64,000 nucleotides of DNA from DASVWZ01 sp963715675 (GTDB taxonomy: Bacteria; Acidobacteriota; Terriglobia; Terriglobales; Acidobacteriaceae): contig OY970265.1 in the NCBI GenBank assembly GCA_963715675.1, positions 4,588,001 through 4,652,000 of the forward strand, written 5' to 3'. The first letter of the stretch is position 1. Every line of letters starts with the position of its first letter. The notes below the pieces were generated by a model that saw only the letters and a list, made by a program, of their open reading frames with translations, had not been told where the DNA came from and searched no databases. Both the position numbers and the translations under genes were made by a program. Shown here piece after piece: positions 52,028 to 60,779 of the stretch.

Positions 52028-53095
52028 CTAGTCCAGGGAAGCGCTTGTCCCGGTTGCCTTTAGGAGCTGTCGGGTCTCAGTCGTCCGGATGGTAGAGACC
52101 TTCTCCCGTACAGGAGGGAGTTTCCTGGTTTTGTGCAACCAGCTGGCGGCCATTTGTTCGGCCTGAAGCAACTGGTCCATGGTCATTCCCTTGGCGGCGT
52201 CTTTGGAGGCTCGCGCGAGTTGCTCGTTGGCGACCAAGTGCCACATGTGAGCATGCAACGAGTCACTCGGGCCAGCCTTCCGGGCAGAGTAAAACTGGGC
52301 CAGCATGAGTTGCGCGATCAGGACTCCCTGCTCTGCGGCTTCCTGATACGCTGTCAACGTTGCTTCGTCCGGGAAGCTGCTTTCCGGGCGGGTCTCAAGC
52401 AAGCTGCGGAGCGCTCCATTTGTATGGTGGTCCTGGCTCAAAGTCATGAACAGGAGTTCAACCCGGCTCGAAACGCCCAACTTGTCGAACAGGCGAAACA
52501 AGTAATTTTTGACGGTGTGCTGGCTCAGGCCCAATTTATCTGCAATTTCACGGTTGGTCAGGCCCTGTGCCACGCAGCGGACGACATCCATCTCCCGGTT
52601 GGAAAGCAAATTCAAGCCATTGGCATCCACGGCACGGAGGTGATTTGAAGAAGCCAGGGTTTTTACCAGCAGGCCGATCTGTTGACTATTCGCCCAGATC
52701 TGTCCCTCATGCACCTTTCTGACACACTTGCCCAAGGTATCCAAGGAGTCGTGTCTGCTGACCACTCCGCGCGCACCGGCACGAAAAGCTTCCAGTATCG
52801 ATTCCGGCTTCACGGAGTCCAACAGCATCACCGCGCGCACATCGCAATGCGAGTTGCGCACGGCGCGCAGGACCTCGAACCCGCAGCCGGGTTCCTCGTC
52901 CAGGTTGGAACTGACCAGAAGTACATCGATGTTGCGGAGGTCCGCTCGGGCAATCAGTGCTTGCGAATCGGAATCCGAACTGATTACCTCCAGCGAGCCA
53001 TCGCGTCGTAGCGCATCAGCTAGCAGCTGGGTGTGAATTCGTGTGTCGTCGGCCACGAGTACACGAATCACAGCCCCGGGAAAGTGGTCGCGCAT
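52028..53095 (-). CDS. LuxR/NarL-type regulator with degenerate receiver
   Basis: Encodes 355 residues. Residues about 9-125 look like a CheY-like receiver (IRVLVADDTRIHTQLLADAL) but the usual phospho-acceptor Asp is replaced: DVLLVSSNLD where D-V-x-L-x-D is expected, so phosphorylation is unlikely. Residues about 165-230 are a LuxR helix-turn-helix (LSNREMDVVRCVAQGLTNRE, SQHTVKNYLFRLFDKLG). The C-terminus about 250-330 is Sel1-like and helical. It lies at the edge of the exopolysaccharide operon and is a candidate regulator of it. The only companion gene in this direction lies downstream. Confidence 0.83.
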   Translation of the reverse strand: MRDHFPGAVIRVLVADDTRIHTQLLADALRRDGSLEVISSDSDSQALIARADLRNIDVLLVSSNLDEEPGCGFEVLRAVRNSHCDVRAVMLLDSVKPESILEAFRAGARGVVSRHDSLDTLGKCVRKVHEGQIWANSQQIGLLVKTLASSNHLRAVDANGLNLLSNREMDVVRCVAQGLTNREIADKLGLSQHTVKNYLFRLFDKLGVSSRVELLFMTLSQDHHTNGALRSLLETRPESSFPDEATLTAYQEAAEQGVLIAQLMLAQFYSARKAGPSDSLHAHMWHLVANEQLARASKDAAKGMTMDQLLQAEQMAASWLHKTRKLPPVREKVSTIRTTETRQLLKATGTSASLD

Positions 53096-53998
53096 ATATT
53101 ACCCCTAATCTAGATTGCTCTTCGTGGTGCTTGGCGGCTCCGAACATCTGCCGCGGAATGCCAGACTACAAAATTCGTGTTACAGCCTGATGACTTAACC
53201 CAGGTCTCTACAGCAGACCCAGCGTAACCATCTTCTTTGGAGGAGACAATCCCACGAAGGTGGAGCGATATGCCCGATAGTGTAGCACGGTGCACGATAG
53301 TGCCAGTGTCTTGCACATTGCCGGGCCCGCAAGCCCAGAGAGCCGCCCCGCCCGACCTCACGCTGCATGTACCTGAAAATAATTCGGTTACGGAGCCTTT
53401 GCCCTCAACGACTTGGGCGAGTCGCCTCTCCATTGTGGACGGCCTGAATGACCCCCTGAAGGAGAAGACCTTCTCTGAGTGCTTATTCCTGGAATCCGAG
53501 AAAAGAGCATCTACGGGTGGGGAGAAATGCGCCGCTGAGTGGGTGTACCTCTTGCAGCAGTCTGCATCCGGCGATAGCTTGGAGTTACTTTGGGCAACCA
53601 ACTGTGGGTACCGGTTGCTTCCCCCTTGCCCAGGTGACCAGGGCGTAACCCGTGCAAGTCAGAGATGCTGACGTGGTGTGCTTTGATGTTCCGGGTCCTG
53701 GTAGCCGGTTCTTGCGGATCTGAGTCGTGGGATCTCATGGGACCAAGAGAGCAAACTTCCTAAGGGTCAACGGTTTCATGTGACTCATAGGGCGAAGCTG
53801 TGAACGACGGTAACCAATCGCGGGGCTTGACAGGCGGCGGGTTTTTACGCTAATGTCTATGATAATAGTAGGGATTATCCCCCCGATCTCTCGAGAAGCG
53901 TTCTCCCAGGTCTCCAAACCGGAGATCTTCCGCTTGCTTGTTGCAACCATGGGCAGTCATTGGGGTCGGCCTGCAAAGGTGACTCAGAGGGCGAAGCT
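53096..53998. other. 903-bp regulatory gap before the exopolysaccharide operon
   Basis: No convincing gene; the open frames at 53110-53601 and 53237-53671 lack family features. GTGACTCATAGGGCGAAGCT at 53780-53799 is repeated with one change at 53979-53998, immediately before the start of the antiterminator gene. The first copy is followed by GTG and 17 codons, so it looks like a vestigial duplicate of the gene's start. The rest would hold the operon's promoter and leader RNA. Confidence 0.6.
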
Positions 53999-54553
53999 AT
54001 GAGCACCAGCGATCAATCATGGGAGTGCCCATCCGCCGCGGCAAACCTTGCTGCCGGCGTCGAGAACTGGTATGCGGTGCACACCCGCGCCCGACACGAG
54101 AAAGTTGTGGCTCTACGACTCTCGGAAAGAGGCGTGACCACCTTCTTGCCCACGGTCACGGAGACACATCGCTGGAGCGACCGCAAAAAAACTGTAGACC
54201 TGCCATTGTTCAGCTGCTATTTGTTCGTGAAGCTGATGCCTGGCAGCGAAGAGCGCCTGCGGGTGCTTCAGGTCGACAGCGTGCTGAGGTTCGTCGGAAT
54301 TCGCGGTCTGGGAACGCCGATTCCCGACGAACAGATCGATGCCATTCGAATTCTGGTGGAAAAGCAATTCCCTTACCATTCCCATCCCTTCCTCAAGATT
54401 GGACAGCGCGTGCGCATCCGCGGCGGCGCACTGGACGGAGTGGAAGGAATTCTCAGCTCTCGTAACGGAGATCGCTCCGTTGTCATATCGGTGGATGCGA
54501 TCCAGAGATCTCTGGCCGTCCGCGTCGAAGGATACGACCTCGAACCTCTTTAG
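53999..54553 (+). CDS. UpxY/NusG-like transcription antiterminator
   Basis: Encodes 184 residues from the ATG at 53999 (GAGGG eight bases upstream). The NGN domain is clear: NWYAVHTRARHEKVVALRLS, FLPTVTETHRWSDRKKTVDL, PLFSCYLFVKL, followed by a KOW domain near the end (QRVRIRGGALDGVEGILSS). It is specialised for long polysaccharide operons, like RfaH and UpxY, where it travels with RNA polymerase and suppresses termination. As the first gene of the operon it probably acts in cis on the following genes. Confidence 0.9.
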   Translation: MSTSDQSWECPSAAANLAAGVENWYAVHTRARHEKVVALRLSERGVTTFLPTVTETHRWSDRKKTVDLPLFSCYLFVKLMPGSEERLRVLQVDSVLRFVGIRGLGTPIPDEQIDAIRILVEKQFPYHSHPFLKIGQRVRIRGGALDGVEGILSSRNGDRSVVISVDAIQRSLAVRVEGYDLEPL

Positions 54554-54595
54554 AACCCCTCTTTGCACTCAGGCATCCCTCCAAGGAGCCCAACC

Positions 54596-56116
54596 GTGGC
54601 AGAACACACAATCGAAACCGTAAGGCTGCTCGTCGTAAGCCGCGAGTCTGCTGTTCTTCGTTCCCTCTGGTCGATGGGAGAAGCGAACGCATGGCAGATG
54701 GAAAGCGCGGTCAACGCGTGGGAAGCGATCGAGCGGGTGCAATCCGGGGTAACGCCCGACCTGCTCCTGCTGGATTTGCCGCATGGCGACGGGGATGGCT
54801 TGCACATCCTGCGCTGGCTGCGCCGACTTCGTCCTGATTTGCCCATCATTTTGATTGCCCATCCGGACGATGTTGCCAAGAAAGCAGAAGCAGTCCGCCT
54901 GGGGGCGCGCGATTGCCTGCTCCGGCCACTGCAGGACCAGCAACTGGAAGCCGTCATCACGCGGTATCTCGCGGAAACGCGGCCCACCGTCGAGCCAGAG
55001 ATCACCAGTGACGACGTCGAATCCGTCGGTGACGACGCGTTCTTCGTCGGTGCCAGCCCGATCATGCGCAAGCTTCGGGACCAAGCGGCACTGCTGGCAG
55101 AAGCCAATGTTCCCCTGTTGCTGCTCGGCGAGAGCGGAAGCGGTAAGGAGACCACCGCCCGCCTGGTGCACAAATTATCCATCCGTTCCGGATTCGAGTT
55201 CGCCAAGGTGAATTGTGCGGCCCTGCCCAGCGATTTACTGGAAACCGAACTGTTCGGGCACGAGCGGAATGGCACGGTACCCGCGCGGACCAAATCCGGC
55301 AAGCTGGAACTCTGTGAGAAGGGCACGGTTCTCCTGGAGGAAATCACCGAGATGCCGATGGGCCTGCAGGCCAACCTGCTGCAGGTGCTCGAGAACAAGC
55401 GCTTCGTCAGGCCAGGAACCACATCCGTGGTCGAGGTTGATGTTCGGGTTGTGGCCACCAGTACGACAAACATTGAAAACGCCATCTCTGAAAACCGGCT
55501 TCGCCCAGATCTCTACTACCGGTTGAGCGCCTACACGATTCACGTACCACCGTTACGCCGGCGCCGGGAAGAAATCCCGCTCCTGCTGCGTCACTCCATG
55601 CACCAGCTTGCCAGGCAGTACGGACTCTCGCCCCGCACCTTTTCCCCAGCGGTGCTCGAGGCCTGCCGGTCCTATTCCTGGCCGGGCAACCTGCGAGAGC
55701 TGGAAAGTTTTGTGAAACGCTACCTCATGGTAGGGGACATGGACCTGTCGTTCGACAAGAGTCGAACGGAGTTGGAGAATGGAACCCAGGACGCAGTCTT
55801 AACCACGCCGTACGGCTTAAATCAGCCGGCACTATCACCGATTCAGTTCCGGGTCGGTGCTGCTGGTTCTGACTCGCTCAAGTCCCTGGTGCAGAGTGTC
55901 AAGCTGGAAGCCGAGAGAAACGCGATCGCCGCTGCGCTCGAGAAAACGGGCTGGAACCGAAAAGCCGCCGCCCGCTTGCTCAAGGTCAGCTATCGCACAT
56001 TGCTGTATAAAATCGAGCAGTACCGGATGAAATCCTCCGAATCGGTTCCGTTTCCCGGAAGCAACGGCGGCAGAAGTAACGGAAACGGATTCCGGGGCAA
56101 CGGCAGCACTGGCTGA
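54596..56116 (+). CDS. NtrC-like response regulator lacking the GAFTGA motif
   Basis: Encodes 506 residues from GTG at 54596 (AGGAG eight bases upstream). An intact receiver (LLLLDLPHGDGDGLHILRWL, phospho-Asp present), an AAA+ domain with Walker A GESGSGKETTARLV, sensor/arginine finger LRPDLYYRLSAYTIHVPPLR, and a Fis-type helix-turn-helix (GWNRKAAARLLKVSYRTLLY). However, the sigma-54-contacting GAFTGA loop reads NGTVPA (FGHERNGTVPARTKSG), and Walker B has LLEEITEM instead of LxDEIxEM. It thus may not activate sigma-54 promoters. It resembles PrsR regulators of PEP-CTERM/EPS loci by position. Confidence 0.88.
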   Translation: MAEHTIETVRLLVVSRESAVLRSLWSMGEANAWQMESAVNAWEAIERVQSGVTPDLLLLDLPHGDGDGLHILRWLRRLRPDLPIILIAHPDDVAKKAEAVRLGARDCLLRPLQDQQLEAVITRYLAETRPTVEPEITSDDVESVGDDAFFVGASPIMRKLRDQAALLAEANVPLLLLGESGSGKETTARLVHKLSIRSGFEFAKVNCAALPSDLLETELFGHERNGTVPARTKSGKLELCEKGTVLLEEITEMPMGLQANLLQVLENKRFVRPGTTSVVEVDVRVVATSTTNIENAISENRLRPDLYYRLSAYTIHVPPLRRRREEIPLLLRHSMHQLARQYGLSPRTFSPAVLEACRSYSWPGNLRELESFVKRYLMVGDMDLSFDKSRTELENGTQDAVLTTPYGLNQPALSPIQFRVGAAGSDSLKSLVQSVKLEAERNAIAAALEKTGWNRKAAARLLKVSYRTLLYKIEQYRMKSSESVPFPGSNGGRSNGNGFRGNGSTG

Positions 56117-56160
56117 GTCAGACCGGGAAGCGAAGGCAAAAATTGTCAACGGGAGTTGTC

Positions 56161-56826
56161 ATGAAACACCGAGCCGTTCACTCATGGCTCAGTCCCCTGG
56201 GTTTGGGACTGGCTCCGATTCTCCTTGCAGGTTCCCTTTGGGCGCAAGCCCCGGCCGCGGGACAGGCGAATGGCCGACTCCAAAATCCGGACGCAACCGC
56301 CTCGGCTGCGCAGCCCCTGGCAACCGGCAGGCTACACGACGACAGCTTCGTGATCGGCAATGACGACGTCTTGGCGATCAATGTGTGGAAGGAACCGGAG
56401 ATTTCCCGGTCCGTGCCGGTCCGTTCTGACGGGAAGATTTCTCTGCCATTGGTTGGCGAAGTGCAGGCCAGCGGGCAAACTCCTTTAAAGCTGGAACAGG
56501 AGATTGCCACGAAGCTCAAGAGCTACCTTTCTGATCCCGAGGTCACGGTCATTGTGCAGGAGATCAAAAGCCAGAGGTTTAATATCCTCGGTCAAGTGGC
56601 CAAGCCGGGCTCATTCTCCCTCGCCAATGCGGCTACGGTTCTCGATGCAATCGCGCTTGCCGGTGGTTTCCGCGATTTCGCGAAACAAAAGTCCATTTAC
56701 ATCCTGCGGCGCAATCCGGACGGGACTGAGTCGCGAATCCCCTTCGACTATAAGGCCGTTATTAAAGGCAAGAATTCCGCGCAGAATGTAACCCTTCAGT
56801 CGCGGGATACGATCGTGGTTCCGTAA
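56161..56826 (+). CDS. Polysaccharide export protein (Wza/EpsE-like, SLBB)
   Basis: Encodes 221 residues from the ATG at 56161. Signal peptide LSPLGLGLAPILLAGSLWAQ. Poly_export domain: IGNDDVLAINVWKEPEISRS, RSDGKISLPLVGEVQASGQT, DPEVTVIVQEIKSQRFNILG; SLBB motif KPGSFSLANAATVLDAIALA. No lipobox is seen, unlike Wza. It forms or supports the outer-membrane channel that exports the polymer. It lies 44 bp after the regulator gene. Confidence 0.9.
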   Translation: MKHRAVHSWLSPLGLGLAPILLAGSLWAQAPAAGQANGRLQNPDATASAAQPLATGRLHDDSFVIGNDDVLAINVWKEPEISRSVPVRSDGKISLPLVGEVQASGQTPLKLEQEIATKLKSYLSDPEVTVIVQEIKSQRFNILGQVAKPGSFSLANAATVLDAIALAGGFRDFAKQKSIYILRRNPDGTESRIPFDYKAVIKGKNSAQNVTLQSRDTIVVP

Positions 56827-56837
56827 GCCCTGTCACG

Positions 56838-58172
56838 ATGACCCGACTTTTCTTAGCGATAGTTCTTATGGCCGCGACACAACTGTGGTGCCAGGTGAAC
56901 ACCGTGGGTAACGGCACGGGCGATGCTGCGGTGACGGCCGATGATACGCGGATGACAGCGCCTCCTCCAGTGAGTGGAGAATCGTACCCGATGGGTGGCA
57001 CCGCCGAAGCGCGGTCCAACTATCTGCGCTACGGCCTGACTTTCAATACCGCGTACAGCGACAACACACTGGGCGGGACACCTCCAGTGAGCGACATAAG
57101 TTATTCCATCTGGCCGACGATCGCACTCGACAAAAGCACTTCCAGACTTCATTCGGTAATCTCATACAGCCCGGGATTCACCTTCTATCAGCGGACCAGC
57201 GGACGGAATGAGGCGGACCAGAATGTAGGCATCGATGTTGGATACCGCTTAAGTCCGCACGTCTCTGTTAGTTTGCGGGATTCGTTTCAGAAGTCATCCA
57301 GCGTGTTCAATCAGCCGGATCTCACGTCGGCCAACCCAGTCTCTGGCTCTGGGGGTCCGCCAGCGGAAGCCGTCATTGCGCCAATCGCGGACCGACTCAG
57401 CAATACGGGAAACGTGGGAATTACCTACCAATACGGACGGAACAGCCTGGTGGGAGCCAGTGGGACGTTCACCAATTTGCATTACCCCAATCCCGCCGAG
57501 GTTCCGGGGCTCTATGATTCGAGTACGGCCGGAGGCTCCGCCTTCTACGATCACCGCTTGTCGAAGAGGCAACACATCGGGGCATCGTATCAATACTCGC
57601 GGATTTTGTCGTATCCGGTTGGGGCGCAGACCGAAACTCAGACGCACACCATCTTTTTCTTTTACACGTTTTATCTGACTCCCAGACTCTCTCTATCGTT
57701 TTCTGGTGGTCCGCAGTACTCCGACGTGGCTCAGTCGCCTCAGCCAGCGTCCCGCTCGTGGTCACCGGCTGCCACGGCAAGCCTGGGTTGGCAAGGCCAG
57801 CGCGCCAGCTTCGCGGCCAGCTACTCGCGAATCGTGACCGGCGGGGGCGGCCTGGAAGGGGCATTTCATTCGAACAGCGCGAATGGGTCGGCGCGCTGGC
57901 AACTGGCCCGCACCTGGAACGTGGGATCAGGAGCGAGCTATGCAATCTACAAGACTTTGACCCCGTTCGCTTTCCTCTCCAGCCCGGGAGGGCACAGCAT
58001 TTCGGGAACCGTCTCGATGCAGCACCAGATTGGCCAGCACTTCAATGCGGAAGCCGGATACAGCCGGGTGCACCAGAGTTACGGAGGCATCGCAGTCATT
58101 GCCAACAGTCCGGATATCAATCGCGAGTTCATCTCAATTTCCTATCAATTCGCGAGACCCCTAGGAAGATAG
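56838..58172 (+). CDS. Outer-membrane beta-barrel protein of the EPS locus
   Basis: Encodes 444 residues. Signal peptide RLFLAIVLMAATQLWCQ, then alternating amphipathic strands (LRYGLTFNTAYSDNTL, NVGIDVGYRLSPHVSVSLRD, SARWQLARTWNVGSGASYAI) and a terminal INREFISISYQFARP, typical of large barrels. It resembles the barrel proteins found next to GumC-like genes in acidobacterial and PEP-CTERM EPS clusters. Its role is probably in export or adhesion, inferred from context. The gap to the next gene is two bases. Confidence 0.8.
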   Translation: MTRLFLAIVLMAATQLWCQVNTVGNGTGDAAVTADDTRMTAPPPVSGESYPMGGTAEARSNYLRYGLTFNTAYSDNTLGGTPPVSDISYSIWPTIALDKSTSRLHSVISYSPGFTFYQRTSGRNEADQNVGIDVGYRLSPHVSVSLRDSFQKSSSVFNQPDLTSANPVSGSGGPPAEAVIAPIADRLSNTGNVGITYQYGRNSLVGASGTFTNLHYPNPAEVPGLYDSSTAGGSAFYDHRLSKRQHIGASYQYSRILSYPVGAQTETQTHTIFFFYTFYLTPRLSLSFSGGPQYSDVAQSPQPASRSWSPAATASLGWQGQRASFAASYSRIVTGGGGLEGAFHSNSANGSARWQLARTWNVGSGASYAIYKTLTPFAFLSSPGGHSISGTVSMQHQIGQHFNAEAGYSRVHQSYGGIAVIANSPDINREFISISYQFARPLGR

Positions 58173-58174
58173 CC

Positions 58175-59779
58175 ATGCCAGAAGGCTTCGAAGAACAGAA
58201 TTCAGAAAGTTTCGACCTGCAGCGCTACCTGGATGTGGCTCGGCGGCGCCACCTCCACTTCCTGATACCAGTCTTGATTGGATGGCTGGCGGTCTGGGGA
58301 GCGAGTTGGGTTCTGCCCGCGCGATACAAATCGAGCACGCTCATCCTGGTCGAGCAGCCCACGATGCCGAAAGACTATGTTGTGCCGAACATCAATGACG
58401 ATTTGCAAGACCGGCTGCAGAGCATCACCCAGCAAATTCTGAGTCGCACGCGCCTTCTCCATATCATTGACCAGTTGAACCTCTATGCCGGGAGCAAGAG
58501 CCAGGCCTCGCCAGATGAAAAAGTCGTGCGCATGCGCAAAGATATTGAGATCGAGCTGGTGCGTGACAACCGCGAAAACCAGATCACCGCATTTAATGTT
58601 CACTATTCGGCAAGCAGTCCCTACGTTGCCCAGCAGGTCACCAGCGAACTGACCAACCTGTTCATCAGTCAGAACCTGGAAGCGCGGCAGCAACAGTCCG
58701 AAGACACCACCAAGTTTCTCGAGAGCCAACTGGAGAACGCCAGCAAGAGTCTTGCCGAGCAGGAAGCAAAGATCCGAGAGTTCAAAGGACAGCACATCGG
58801 CGAATTGCCTGCACAAACGGGATCCAACCTCACGATCCTGAGCGGCCTGCAATCCCAGCTGCAGTCCGAACAAGATTCACTCAACACCGCTAAACAGCAG
58901 CGCGTCTACCTGCAGTCGCTGATCAATCAATATCGGACGCTCGAGGGGACGCACAAAACCGTCGCCGGCGCTCCCATGGGTTTGCCAGCAATTGATCAGG
59001 AGTTGGACCGGCTAAAGGCGCAACTGGCAGACATGAGTTCCCGCTACACCGATCAGCATCCCGACGTTCGCAAGTTGAAGGATCAGATTGCCAAGACCGA
59101 AAAGTTGAGAGACCAGCTGGTCGCTGACTTGAAGAACAAAAGCAATGGCAGCCAGCCCGAGGGCACCGTTACGCCTGACGCGGCGGACGTTTCGCAAAGC
59201 TCGACGATGCTGCAACTGCAAGGCCAGTTACAAGCCAACCAGATCGAACTCACGAATCGTGAGCAGGGGATCGCCGCCTTGAAGGGCAAAATCAACGATT
59301 ACCAGGTGCGCTTGAACCAGGAGCCGGTACGGGAGCAGCAGCTGGCCGATCTGACCCGTGGTTACGATCAGTCCAAGGCGAACTACGACGACCTATTAAA
59401 GAAAAAGAACCAATCCGAGATGGCTACCAGCATGGAACTGTTGCAGCAGGGGGAGCGCTTCCGTGTCCTGGATCCCCCCAGCTTGCCGGGAAAACCGGAT
59501 TTTCCCGACCGCCTCAAGTTTTGTGGAATCGGACTGGGCGTCGGCCTGGCGTTAGGCCTGGTGGTGGCGGGTGGATTTGAACTGATGGACGATCGGATGT
59601 ACGGCGAAAAAGAAATCAAAGATCTGTTGCCGATGGCGGTGATCTCTGAAATCCCGCCGATCTTGAGTCCGGCCGATGAACGACGCAGCAAGCGGAGAAT
59701 GTGGCTAGGATGGGCGACGGCGACGCTGGTACTTATCACTATCCTGGCGGGATCCGCGGTAAGTTATTTCCGGGGTTAA
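58175..59779 (+). CDS. GumC/Wzz-like chain-length determinant protein
   Basis: Encodes 534 residues from the ATG at 58175 (AGGAAG upstream). Two membrane segments (FLIPVLIGWLAVWGASWVL near the start, FCGIGLGVGLALGLVVAGGF and a last one near the C-terminus) enclose a long coiled coil (about 170-430; QSEDTTKFLESQLENASKSL). The Wzz signature is present, with the proline-rich LDPPSLPGKPDFPDRLKF. It sets polymer length and couples to the CpsD-like kinase two genes on. No kinase domain is fused to it, so the kinase acts in trans. Confidence 0.92.
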   Translation: MPEGFEEQNSESFDLQRYLDVARRRHLHFLIPVLIGWLAVWGASWVLPARYKSSTLILVEQPTMPKDYVVPNINDDLQDRLQSITQQILSRTRLLHIIDQLNLYAGSKSQASPDEKVVRMRKDIEIELVRDNRENQITAFNVHYSASSPYVAQQVTSELTNLFISQNLEARQQQSEDTTKFLESQLENASKSLAEQEAKIREFKGQHIGELPAQTGSNLTILSGLQSQLQSEQDSLNTAKQQRVYLQSLINQYRTLEGTHKTVAGAPMGLPAIDQELDRLKAQLADMSSRYTDQHPDVRKLKDQIAKTEKLRDQLVADLKNKSNGSQPEGTVTPDAADVSQSSTMLQLQGQLQANQIELTNREQGIAALKGKINDYQVRLNQEPVREQQLADLTRGYDQSKANYDDLLKKKNQSEMATSMELLQQGERFRVLDPPSLPGKPDFPDRLKFCGIGLGVGLALGLVVAGGFELMDDRMYGEKEIKDLLPMAVISEIPPILSPADERRSKRRMWLGWATATLVLITILAGSAVSYFRG

Positions 59780-59789
59780 CTCAGGTCCA

Positions 59790-60779
59790 ATGTATAAAGC
59801 CTTTTACAATCTGAAGCGTAACCCGTTCGATATTACTCCGGACCCGTCCTTCCTGTTCCCGACGAAGCGACACAACGAGGCCCTGGCGTCTCTCTATTAT
59901 GGGGTGCGGAGGCATAAGGGGTTTGTCGTGCTGACCGGGGAGGTCGGCACGGGGAAGACCCTGCTGCTTCGTTGTCTGCTGCAATTGCTGAAGCAGAGCC
60001 AGGATGTTGCCTACGCATATCTTTTTAACAGCCGGCTTTCTCCCACCGAGTTTCTGCAGTACATCGTCAGCGATTTCGGGCGCCCGGCGTCGGGCAAGAA
60101 CAAGACTGAACTTCTGCTCGATCTTTGCAATTACGTCGTCACCCGTGGTCTTAACAAGCAGACGACCGTCCTCATCGTGGACGAGGCCCACCACCTCTCG
60201 GCGGAGGCCCTCGAGGAGGTTCGCCTGTTGACGAACCTGGAGACGGCCCAGGAGAAGTTGCTGCAAATCCTGCTGGTGGGACAGCCCGAACTGGATGAGA
60301 AGCTGGATTCCGTCAACCTTAGACAGTTAAAGCAGAGAATTGCGTTTCGTACTCACCTGGAGCCATTGGATTCCGACGAAACCAGAGGATACATCGAACG
60401 GCGCCTGCAGATTGCCGGGGCAAACTCGCACGCGGGTACGTTGTTCGCCGCCCAAACCATTGCGGCTGTGTATCGCCATTCGCGAGGCTTTCCTCGCCTG
60501 ATCAACACAATTTGCGAGAACGCCCTCATCACTTCTTACGCAAGGCAGCTGCGAAGCGTGACTCCGGACATCATCGAAGATGTGGCCAAGGATCTCCGTC
60601 TCGATGTGGTTCGTTCGCTGGAGGCTGAAAAAACCGGGGGCGCCGACGAGATGGATGTCCAGCGAGCCGCAAAGGTCATGCTGGACCTGTATGCTGCTCT
60701 GCGAAAGCCGGTTGCAAGCAAACCAGATTTGGAAGCACCTGTAGCACTTCAAGCCACCAAACATGAGCCAACTATTTGA
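59790..60779 (+). CDS. ExeA-like AAA+ ATPase of EPS/PEP-CTERM clusters
   Basis: Encodes 329 residues. Motifs: YNLKRNPFDITPDPSFLFPT, Walker A GEVGTGKTLLLR, Walker B TTVLIVDEAHHLSAEALEEV, sensor region ILLVGQPELDEKLDS. This is the XrtA-associated/ExeA family seen next to GumC-like proteins in PEP-CTERM exopolysaccharide loci. Its likely job is to energise assembly of the export complex. The C-terminal part is helical and extends about 60 residues past the core. It overlaps the start of the next gene by 17 bases. Confidence 0.9.
   Translation: MYKAFYNLKRNPFDITPDPSFLFPTKRHNEALASLYYGVRRHKGFVVLTGEVGTGKTLLLRCLLQLLKQSQDVAYAYLFNSRLSPTEFLQYIVSDFGRPASGKNKTELLLDLCNYVVTRGLNKQTTVLIVDEAHHLSAEALEEVRLLTNLETAQEKLLQILLVGQPELDEKLDSVNLRQLKQRIAFRTHLEPLDSDETRGYIERRLQIAGANSHAGTLFAAQTIAAVYRHSRGFPRLINTICENALITSYARQLRSVTPDIIEDVAKDLRLDVVRSLEAEKTGGADEMDVQRAAKVMLDLYAALRKPVASKPDLEAPVALQATKHEPTI

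Noticed and set aside
53110..53671. Possible genes in the regulatory gap (163 codons minus, 144 codons plus)
   Set aside because: They overlap each other on opposite strands, have no ribosome site or recognisable domain; more likely untranslated leader.
53640..53998. Sigma-54 (-24/-12) promoter for the EPS operon
   Set aside because: Several GG...GC pairs were inspected; none has the 10-base spacing with TGGCAC and TTGC.
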